DNA of 64,000 nt, from positions 7,192,001 through 7,256,000 of the forward strand of contig NZ_JAUSUZ010000001.1 of NCBI RefSeq assembly GCF_030813715.1, read 5' to 3'. The translations under genes were made by a program, and so were the position numbers. The notes under the pieces are model-generated. The model saw only the letters and a list, made by a program, of their open reading frames with translations, had not been told where the DNA came from and ran no database searches. Shown one piece after another: positions 35,445-43,500 of this stretch (position 1 is its first letter; each line of letters starts with the position of its first letter). Source of the stretch: Catenuloplanes indicus (GTDB lineage: Bacteria > Actinomycetota > Actinomycetes > Mycobacteriales > Micromonosporaceae).

Positions 35445-36269
35445 GTGACGTACCTCGTTGTCGGTGCCGGGGGACACCTCGGCGGCGAGGTCGCGCGCCG
35501 GGCCCTGGCGTACGGGCACCGGGTGATCGGGACGTACCACTCGGCGCCGGGGGAGATCCCCGGCGTCGGGTGGCGCCCGCTGGACGTCCGTAACCGGGTG
35601 GCGGTCCGGGAGTTGTGCGCCGCGGTCCGCCCGTCCGTAGTGATCAACACCGCGGCCCGGTACACCGACTGGGCGACCACCGCGGACGGCGCCGCCTCGG
35701 TCGCGCTGGCCGCCGCGGACGTCGGTGCCCGGCTGGTGCACCTGTCCACGGACGCGCTGCACGCCGGGCGCCCGGCGCCGTACGGTGACGACGAGGTGCC
35801 GTCCCCGATCACGCCGTACGGCGCGTCGAAGGCCGCGGCCGAGACCGCGGTGCGCGCGCTGCATCCCGGCGCCGCGCTGGTCCGCACCTCGCTGATCATC
35901 GGCGACGAGCACAGCGCGCAGGTCCGGCTCTGCATCGACATGATCACCGGGCGGGCGTCCGGAGTGCTGTTCACGGACGAGTTCCGCTGCCCGGTCGGCG
36001 TCGAGGACCTGGCCGAGGCCGTGCTGGAGCTGGCCACCTCGGACTATGCCGGCGTGCTCAACGTGGCCGGGCCGGACACCGTGACCCGGGCCGGGCTGGG
36101 CGAGCTGGTGGCCCGGCGCTACGGTCTGGACCCGCTGCGGGTGCCGGCCGGCTCGCTGAACGGCATGCATCGCCCCGCGCGCGTCGTCCTCGACTCGTCG
36201 CGGGCCGGGAAACTCCTGACCACGCGCATCCGGGGTGTACGCGAGCTGCTCGATCACCGTCCGGAGTGA
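35445..36269 (+). CDS. RmlD-like NAD-dependent epimerase/dehydratase
   Basis: A 274-residue extended short-chain dehydrogenase. The nucleotide motif VVGAGGHLGGEVAR is at residue 5, with DVRNRVAVRELCAAVRPSVVINTAARYTDW, VHLSTDALH and the catalytic YGASKAAAE (Tyr and Lys four apart, about 125-133). The order matches dTDP-4-dehydrorhamnose reductase and related NDP-sugar reductases. No other dTDP-rhamnose genes are nearby, so the exact substrate is uncertain. GTG 35445 follows the aspS stop by 3 nt, so it is likely co-transcribed. Confidence 0.85.
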   Translation: MTYLVVGAGGHLGGEVARRALAYGHRVIGTYHSAPGEIPGVGWRPLDVRNRVAVRELCAAVRPSVVINTAARYTDWATTADGAASVALAAADVGARLVHLSTDALHAGRPAPYGDDEVPSPITPYGASKAAAETAVRALHPGAALVRTSLIIGDEHSAQVRLCIDMITGRASGVLFTDEFRCPVGVEDLAEAVLELATSDYAGVLNVAGPDTVTRAGLGELVARRYGLDPLRVPAGSLNGMHRPARVVLDSSRAGKLLTTRIRGVRELLDHRPE

Positions 36270-36330
36270 AAATTATTGCCGTGTCGTGATATGGGGCGAT
36301 TGAGGACGATATAGCCACGATCATCGTCTG

Positions 36331-37674
36331 ATGACAGTAATTCGTCGCGCGGTGGCGGCCGGTCTGCTCGCCGGGCTCACGATGCTCACCGCGGCGCCCG
36401 CCGTGACGGCCGCCCCGGCCGCGCCCCGGCGGCCGAACGTCCTGCTGGTCGTGCTGGACGACGCCGGCCTCGGGCAGATCGACGTCATGCGGCACACGCA
36501 GGCCTGGCTCGGCCGGACCGGCCGGGACTACACGCACGCGGTCGCGACCACGCCGTCCTGCTGCCCGAGCCGGTCGTCGATCCTCAGCGGTCGGTACGTG
36601 CACAACACCGGCGTCATCCAGCAGGACAAGATCGGCGTCTACGACCACGACCGGACGCTCCAGCACGACCTGAAGCGGGCCGGCTACGCCACCGCGGCGG
36701 CCGGCAAGCTGTTCAACGGGTGGGAGCTGGCGAAGCGGCCGCCGTACGTCGACCACTGGGCGCTGCAGCACGGCGGATACGTGAAGGCGCACTTCAACGT
36801 GGATGGCACCGACGTGTACCCGCCGTATTCCACCACGTTCACCGGCCGGCAGGTGACCGGCTACATCGACCGGTTCGAGCGGGACGACGACCGGCCGTGG
36901 TTCATCTACGCCGGGTTCGTCGCGCCGCACTCGCCGTACACGCCCGAGCCGAAGTACGCGGACGTGCAGCTGAGCTGGCGTGCCAATCCGGCCACGCGGG
37001 AGAAGGACCGCTCCGACAAGCCCGCGTACGTCCGTAAGTACCGGGTCAGCGGCGCGGAGGGCGCGCGGACCGCGATCGCGCAGATGCGCACGCTGCTCTC
37101 CGTCGACGACCAGATGGAGGCGATCCGCCGCCGCCTCGCCGCGACCGGCGAACTCGACGACACGCTCGTCGTGTTCCTCTCCGACAACGGCAAGTCCCTC
37201 GGTGAGCACGGCCTGCCGACGAAGTTCGTCCCGTACCAGGGCTCCGTCCGCGTACCGCTGCTGCTCTGGTGGCCCGGCCGGGTGCCCGCCGGACGCGATT
37301 CCCGGGTCGCGCCGCTGATCGACGTCACACCCACGGTGCTGGACCTGGCCGGGCTCTCGCCCAGCTACCGGGTCGACGGCCGCAGCCTGCTCGCCGCACC
37401 GCGCCGGACCGGTGTGCTCCTCGAGTACTGGCACGACAAGGCCAACGGCAACGTTCCGAGCTGGGCCTCCACCTACGCGCCGGGCGCGTACCAGTACATC
37501 GAGACCTACGACGGGCCGCGCGTCGACCGGGAGTACTACGACCTGCGCCGCGACCCCTGGCAGCTGACCAACCTGCTCGCCGACGGGCGGACCGCCGGCG
37601 ACCCGGACGTACCGGCGCTCTCCGCCGCGCTCGCCCGCGCCCGGACCTGCGCGGGAGCCGCCGACTGTCCGTGA
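36331..37674 (+). CDS. Secreted sulfatase (arylsulfatase/N-sulfoglucosamine type)
   Basis: A 447-residue exported alkaline-phosphatase-fold hydrolase. The signal peptide runs to about residue 28. Metal ligands are in NVLLVVLDDAG (about 36-46), and the formylglycine motif CCPSRSSILSG starts at Cys-77, which should be converted to formylglycine by a generating enzyme encoded elsewhere. FIYAGFVAPHSPYTPEPKY, VVFLSDNGKSLGEHG and the late WHDK region complete the active site. It should remove sulfate from an extracellular ester, possibly a sulfated glycan. The 61 nt upstream are conspicuously AT-rich. Confidence 0.92.
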   Translation: MTVIRRAVAAGLLAGLTMLTAAPAVTAAPAAPRRPNVLLVVLDDAGLGQIDVMRHTQAWLGRTGRDYTHAVATTPSCCPSRSSILSGRYVHNTGVIQQDKIGVYDHDRTLQHDLKRAGYATAAAGKLFNGWELAKRPPYVDHWALQHGGYVKAHFNVDGTDVYPPYSTTFTGRQVTGYIDRFERDDDRPWFIYAGFVAPHSPYTPEPKYADVQLSWRANPATREKDRSDKPAYVRKYRVSGAEGARTAIAQMRTLLSVDDQMEAIRRRLAATGELDDTLVVFLSDNGKSLGEHGLPTKFVPYQGSVRVPLLLWWPGRVPAGRDSRVAPLIDVTPTVLDLAGLSPSYRVDGRSLLAAPRRTGVLLEYWHDKANGNVPSWASTYAPGAYQYIETYDGPRVDREYYDLRRDPWQLTNLLADGRTAGDPDVPALSAALARARTCAGAADCP

Positions 37675-37741
37675 GTGAGATTTCGCGCGGGTGGGTACAG
37701 CGAGGTCAACCTCTTACATACACCCCTCCCGGAGGATGGCA

Positions 37742-37960
37742 ATGCTGGCTCTCATCGCCGCCGGAGTCTTCGGCTTCGCGCTCCTGCTCGACCTGCTGAA
37801 CACGAACTTCGGCGCCCCCGACCTGTTCAACTGGAACACGCTGGTCCTGATCGGCCTGTTCCTGCTCGCGCTCTACCTGGGCGGCGTCGGCTCCGGCCCG
37901 CGCACCGGCACCGGTGGTGGTGGCCGCCGCTACTTCGGCCGTCGCCCCGGCCGCGGCTGA
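37742..37960 (+). CDS. Small two-helix membrane protein
   Basis: A 72-residue protein of unknown function with two hydrophobic stretches (LALIAAGVFGFALLLDLLN and LVLIGLFLLALYLGGVG) and a basic, Gly/Arg-rich tail ending RRYFGRRPGRG. ATG 37742 was chosen because a GGAGG site lies 6 nt upstream; ATG 37736 overlaps that site. Its size and composition are typical of small actinobacterial membrane proteins. Confidence 0.72.
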   Translation: MLALIAAGVFGFALLLDLLNTNFGAPDLFNWNTLVLIGLFLLALYLGGVGSGPRTGTGGGGRRYFGRRPGRG

Positions 37961-37983
37961 CGATCGAAAACCTTCATCCAGCG

Positions 37984-38054
37984 GTACGGATGCCCGTCCA
38001 CTTCTCCGCTCCGAGCCCGACGGCCCGAGCGTCGCAGTGGGCGGGCATCCGTAC
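37984..38054. repeat. 18-bp inverted repeat upstream of rarA
   Basis: Arms at 37984-38001 and 38037-38054 match at 17 of 18 positions around a 35-nt centre. It lies between the small membrane protein and rarA, 82 nt before the rarA start. It could be a terminator, an RNA structure or a two-site operator. Confidence 0.6.
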
Positions 38055-38136
38055 GCGTACCCCCTGATCTGGATCTTCGTTCGGGGTGGGGTCCGGCGTG
38101 CGAGCCCGTGGGAGCGTGGGCGGTATCGTTCGTGGA

Positions 38137-40146
38137 GTGGAGGTCGAGGGGCTGTTCACCGTCACCGGAACGGGCGGCGTCAGCGTGACGCCGGACCGGA
38201 ACGGCAGCGTCGCCGCCCCCGATGCGCAGGGTGCCAGTTTCGTCGCGCCTGGTGAGGACTCGCCACTCGCGGTCCGCATGCGCCCGCGCACCATCGACGA
38301 GCTCGTCGGCCAGTCGCACCTGCTCGCGCCCGGTGCGCCGCTGCGCCAGCTGGTCGGCGGCGACACCCCGATGTCGGTCATCCTGTGGGGCCCGCCCGGC
38401 AGCGGCAAGACCACCATCGCGCACCTCGTGGCCGGTGCCACCAACCGCCGCTTCGTCGCCATGTCCGCGCTGTCCGCCGGCGTCAAGGACGTCCGCGCGG
38501 TGATCGACACGGCTCGCCGGGAACGCCGCTACGGCGGCCCGCCCACCGTGCTGTTCATCGACGAGGTGCACCGGTTCAGCAAGACCCAGCAGGACTCGCT
38601 GCTCGCCGCGGTCGAGGACCGGACCGTCACGCTGCTCGCCGCCACCACGGAGAACCCGTACTTCTCGGTCATCTCGCCGTTGCTGTCCCGGTGCGTGCTG
38701 CTCACGCTGCATCCGCTCACCGAGGACGACGTACGCGGTCTGATCCGGCGGGCGCTGACCGACCCGCGCGGCCTCGGCGGCGCGCTCACGATCTCCGACG
38801 ACGCGCTGGAACACCTGATCCGGCTCGCCGCCGGTGACGTGCGCAAGGCGCTGACCGCGCTCGAGGCGGCCGCGTCGTCCGCGCTCGCCCAGTCCGCCTC
38901 CGAGATCGACCTGGCCACCGCGGAACAGGCGGTGGACGTGGCCGCGGTCCGCTACGACCGGGCCGGCGACGCGCACTACGACGTGACCAGTGCGTTCATC
39001 AAGAGCATGCGCGGCTCCGACCCGGACGCGGCGCTGCACTGGCTGGCCCGCATGCTGGTGGCCGGCGAGGACGCCCGGTTCATCGCGCGCCGCCTGGTCA
39101 TCTTCGCGTCCGAGGACGTCGGCATGGCCGACCCGACCGCGCTCCAGGTCGCGACCGCGGCCGCGCAGGCCGTGCAGCTGATCGGCCTGCCCGAGGCCGG
39201 CCTGAACCTCTCCCAGGCCGTCATCCACCTCGCCACCGCGCCGAAGAGCAACAGCGCCACCACCGCGCTGTTCGCCGCGATGGCGGACGTGCGCGCGGGC
39301 AAGGGCGGGCCGGTGCCGCGCCACCTGCGGGACGCGCACTACCCGGGGGCTAAGGGTCTCGGCCACGGCGCCGGATACCGGTATCCGCACGATGACGCCC
39401 GCGGCGTGGTGCGACAGCAGTACGCGCCGGACGATCTGGCGTCCGAGGAGTACTACCAGCCGACGGATCGCGGCTTCGAGCGTGCGGTGGCCGAGCGGCT
39501 GCCGAAGCTGCGCCGCGCGGTCCGCGGCACTCCGATGCCGTTCCGCCGTGAGCCGGCCCCGAGCCCGGGCCCGGCGGCTCAGGCGCCGGCTTCCGCTTCT
39601 CCGCCGGCTGCGGCGCCCGCGGCCGGCGTTGCGGATCTCACCGCTGCTCCTGCTGCGTCCTCCGCGCCGAGTTCTTCCTCCGCGCCGGGTTCGCCTTCCG
39701 TGCCGGATTCGCCTTCCATGCCGGCTTCGCCCTCTGCGCCGGATTCGCCCTCCCTGCCGGTGTCGTCCGCTCCGCTGGATTCGCCGTCCGGGCCGGGTTC
39801 GTCGCCGGGGCCGGGTGTGACCGCCCTGTCGACTGGCATCGCGCCGGTGGAGTCCGGCGGTGACGCGGACGGTCCGGCGGGCGGGCGCGCGCCGTCCGCG
39901 GATGTGAGCGAGTCCGCTGATCCGGCGGAGGTGAGCGGACCCGCCGATCCCTCGGGTACGGGATCGGCCGTACCCGGAATGTCGGGTTCTTCGAACGCGA
40001 CACCCGCGAGTGACGCGGTGGAGCCCGCGACGGACGGCCCGGTGACCGGTGAGCGGTCGGCCGGCACCGGGAAGGGCGCCGGCCGGCGCGGGAAAGCCGC
40101 TGGCCGGCGACGTGCTCCGGAACCACCGGCGGAGGACGGCGGGTGA
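38137..40146 (+). CDS. rarA: Replication-associated recombination protein RarA with long disordered tail
   Basis: About 669 residues; the conserved RarA/MgsA/WRNIP1 clamp-loader-like ATPase occupies residues about 40-460. Walker A is GPPGSGKTT (near 85), Walker [11 protein letters not shown], sensor 1 ATTENP, the arginine-finger region SPLLSRC, and the tetramerisation domain includes [14 protein letters not shown] and [11 protein letters not shown]. It acts at stalled replication forks. After residue about 475 comes a Pro/Ser/Ala/Gly-rich tail of about 195 residues, absent in most homologues. GTG 38137 starts VEVEGLF; the frame is open further upstream. The stop overlaps the next ORF (GTGA). 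Confidence 0.93.
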   Translation: MEVEGLFTVTGTGGVSVTPDRNGSVAAPDAQGASFVAPGEDSPLAVRMRPRTIDELVGQSHLLAPGAPLRQLVGGDTPMSVILWGPPGSGKTTIAHLVAGATNRRFVAMSALSAGVKDVRAVIDTARRERRYGGPPTVLFIDEVHRFSKTQQDSLLAAVEDRTVTLLAATTENPYFSVISPLLSRCVLLTLHPLTEDDVRGLIRRALTDPRGLGGALTISDDALEHLIRLAAGDVRKALTALEAAASSALAQSASEIDLATAEQAVDVAAVRYDRAGDAHYDVTSAFIKSMRGSDPDAALHWLARMLVAGEDARFIARRLVIFASEDVGMADPTALQVATAAAQAVQLIGLPEAGLNLSQAVIHLATAPKSNSATTALFAAMADVRAGKGGPVPRHLRDAHYPGAKGLGHGAGYRYPHDDARGVVRQQYAPDDLASEEYYQPTDRGFERAVAERLPKLRRAVRGTPMPFRREPAPSPGPAAQAPASASPPAAAPAAGVADLTAAPAASSAPSSSSAPGSPSVPDSPSMPASPSAPDSPSLPVSSAPLDSPSGPGSSPGPGVTALSTGIAPVESGGDADGPAGGRAPSADVSESADPAEVSGPADPSGTGSAVPGMSGSSNATPASDAVEPATDGPVTGERSAGTGKGAGRRGKAAGRRRAPEPPAEDGG

Positions 40147-40595
40147 GCCGGCGGACGGCGCCCGCGCTGTGGATCAACACGGTGGGTGGCGGTGACCGGC
40201 CGTCCGGCGGTGGCGAAAAGCGGCGGCGTGGCGCACGCTCGCTGGAGGGGTCCGGCCCGCCGGGGCATCCGGGAGTGACGTCGCTCACCGTTACGGCGGG
40301 CGGCGGGCGCGTGGCCTGCGAGCCCGCGAGGCGGGCGGTGCCCGTTCGGGTCCGGACGTGGACGGCGGCGGGCGGACGGTTTGTAGCTTGGTGGGTCACG
40401 CCCGGGTCAGCCCGGCGGTTGCCCGGCCGATCGGTACGGGGCACAGCCGGCCGGCGGGTGGGTGTGACGGAACGGGACCTCGCCGGTCCGGGCACGACCG
40501 GGCGGGGTGCAGGGGCCATGGCCGGTGCGGCCGTGGCCGGCAGGACGTCGGCGATCGACCGCGTGTCGGTGGAGACAGAGAGAGTGGTTGCGTGA
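40143..40595 (+). CDS. Hypothetical ORF coupled between rarA and the glycine-rich giant
   Basis: A 150-residue frame with no recognisable family, rich in Arg, Gly, Ala and Val. GTG 40143 overlaps the rarA stop (GTGA) and its own TGA overlaps GTG 40592 of the giant gene (GTGA). Two 4-nt overlaps in a row argue for translation, but codon use and protein composition are not persuasive, and the stretch could instead be a GC-rich leader. Confidence 0.35.
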   Translation: MSRRTAPALWINTVGGGDRPSGGGEKRRRGARSLEGSGPPGHPGVTSLTVTAGGGRVACEPARRAVPVRVRTWTAAGGRFVAWWVTPGSARRLPGRSVRGTAGRRVGVTERDLAGPGTTGRGAGAMAGAAVAGRTSAIDRVSVETERVVA

Positions 40596-43500
40596 GGGCA
40601 CGGGGTTCGGACGGTGCGGACGACGGCCAGGAGGCCGGCGGCCAGAAGCGCGGGCGCCGGTGGGGCATCGGCCGTACCGGCGGCACGCCCGACAGCACGC
40701 CGCCGGCCGAGGAGGTCTCCGGCGAGGAGACCGGCTGGCTCGACGACCTTCGCACCGCGAAGCAGTCCAACGTCGATTTGAGCGACGGCGCGCCCGCGCT
40801 CCCGGCCGGCGCCGGCTTCCCCGCCGCGCCGGACCTGGCCCCGGACGACGACTTCACCGCCGCGGGCGGCCCCGGCCAGGACGGCGGGCACGGCGACAAC
40901 CAGGGCGGCCGCTTCGGTGCCGGCGCACCGGCGCCGCGCCCACGGCCTGGCACCCCGCCGGGCGCGATCCCGCAGCAGGGCGCGCGCGGGCCGTTCGGCG
41001 GGCCGGACGGCGATCCCGGCGGCTTCGGCCCGGCCGTTCCCGGCGGCCAGGGTGGCTTCGGTCCCGGCGGGCCGGGCGGTCCCGGTGGATTCGGCGCCGG
41101 GGGCCCAGCGGGTACCGACGGTCCCGCCGGCGGCTTCGGCCCCGGTGGTCCGGCGGGTCCCGGCACGCCCGGCGGCTTCGGTCCCGGTGCTGCGGCGGGT
41201 CGCGGTGGTCCCGCCGGCCCGGGCGGTGCCGACGGGTTCGGCGCGGGTGGCCCGGCGGGTCGCGGTGGCCCTGGCGGTGCCGACGGGTTCGGTCCGGCCG
41301 GTCGCGGTGGCTCCGACGGTTTCGGTGGTCCGGGTGGTCCTGGTGCTCCCGGCGGTCCTGGTGCTCCGGGCGGTCCTGGTGCTCCTGGCGGTGCCGGTGC
41401 TCCTGGCGGTGCTGGGGCTCCTGGTGGTCCCGGCGGTGCCGGGGGTACCGCTGGTTTCGGTCCCGGTGGCCCGGCGAACGCCGGTGTGGCCGGGCCCGGT
41501 GGACGCCGGCCGGGCGGCCCGGACGGTGGTTTCGGCGGCGAGCCGGCCAGTGGCGAGATCCGCGGCGGGCGGGCCGCGGCCGGCATGGGCCCGCAGAACG
41601 GGCCGTTCGGCGGTGGCCGGGCGGCCGCGCCGCAGGGTCCGGCCTACGGCGGCGAGCCGGGCGGTTATGACCAGGGCGGACGACGCCCGGGCGGCCCTGA
41701 GCAGGGCGGCCCGTTCGGCGGCGAGCCGGACGGCCGGCGCGCGGCCGGTCCCTACGGTGGCGAGCCCGCCACCGGTGACGTCCGCGCGGGCCGTCGTGCG
41801 GCGCCGGACGGTGCGCCTGCCGGTCCGTACGGTGCGAGTGGCCCGTTCGGTGGTGAGCCGAACAGCGGCGAGATCCGCGCGGGCCGTCGTGCGATGCCGG
41901 ACGGTGGTGAGCCGAACAGCGGCGAGATCCGCGCGGGCCGTCGTGCGATGCCGGACGGTGGTGAGCCGAACAGCGGCGAGATCCGCGCCGGTCGCCGTGC
42001 GGCGCCGGACGGTCCCTACGGCGCCGGTGAGCCCGGCGGCCGCCGCGGTGCGGGTGAGCCGTACGGTGACGAGCCGGCCAGCGGTGAGATCCGGGCGGGG
42101 CGGCGGCGCGCGGCCGAGCCCAGCGCCGCGGAGCAGCGTGGCGGCGGGTTCGGTGGCGATGCGCGCGGTGCCGGGCCGTACCCGTCGCCGCGTCGTGGCG
42201 ACGACCAGGCCGGCGCCGGTGATCGGCGTCCGGGACCGCCGGCGGCCCGGCACTCCGGTCCCGGCGAGAACGCGCCCGACGCACTGATCGACATGCGGCC
42301 CACCGCGTCCACCGACGAGGAGATGGGGGCCGGTAACCCGCACTCCTGGGCGTTCACCCCGTCCCGGCAGAACCCCGAGGTCAGCCGGCGTGGCGGCGCG
42401 AGCGGTTCCCGATCCCGGTTCGCCGGCCCGGCCGGCCAGCCCGGCGACGTGCCGGCCTCCGGCAACGCCCCGGCGCTGCCGCCGGGCGCGGTGGCTCCGG
42501 TCTCCGGCGGGCGTTCCGGCCCGGTGGGCAGCCGGCCCGACCACGGCGGCGGCTCGCACAGCGCGGGCGGCCCCGGCGGCCCGGGTGCGGTGCGTGACCG
42601 GTTCGGCGACACCGGCGGCCGCGGCCCGGACGGCGGCCGAGGCTTCGGCCCGGCCGGTCCCGGCGGCCCCACGCGTTCCGGCGCGGACGGTCCGCAGCCG
42701 GGCGTGACCGGCATCGACGGACTCGCGGGCGGCCGCCCCGGTTCTGACGGCCCGGACGGCGGCCGTGGTGGCCGCCCCGGCTTCGACGGCCCGGACGGCG
42801 GGCGTCCCGGCGTGGACGGCGGTCGTGGTGGTCGTCCCGGTTTCGACGGCTCGGACGGCCGGCCCGGTTTCGACGGCCCTCAGGGTGGTCGTTCCGGCGG
42901 CCCGCAGGGCGGCCGGCCGGGCATGGACGGTCCGGGCGGACGCGCGGGCGGGCGGGCCAGTGCGCCGATCCCGCCGGTCATGCCCGGACGGCCCGGTGCG
43001 ACGCCGCCGGCCTCGCTGCCACCGGCGGCCCCGGCGCTGCCGCCCGGTGTGGAACCGGTGTCGGGAGCGCCCGGCAGCCCGGCGGGCCCGCGTGCGCCCG
43101 GTTCGGGCACGCCCACCGGCGCGATCTCCGGCCGTGACCGGTTCCGCGGGCCGCGTCCCGCCGACGGCAACGACCCGGGCACCGGCCGTGTGCCGGGCCA
43201 GCCCGGCCCCGGCCGCGCGGGCGTGGCCGGCGCCGCCGGTGTCCCCGGCATGCCCGGCGCACCTCGACGCCCCGGCGACGACGGGCCGAGCCGTGGCCCA
43301 CGCCCCGGCGAGGACGGCTTCGGCCGGCACGGCGACGGCGAGCGCGGCCGCGGCGGCCCGGACGGACGCCCCGGCGACGGCCGCGGCCCTGGCAGTGGCG
43401 AGTTCCGGCAGGTCGGCCCCCGCGGCCGCGACGGTGGTCGCACCGGTACCGGTGAGTTCGACCGGGTCGGTATGCGTGGCGAGGGTGCTCGCGACGGTGG

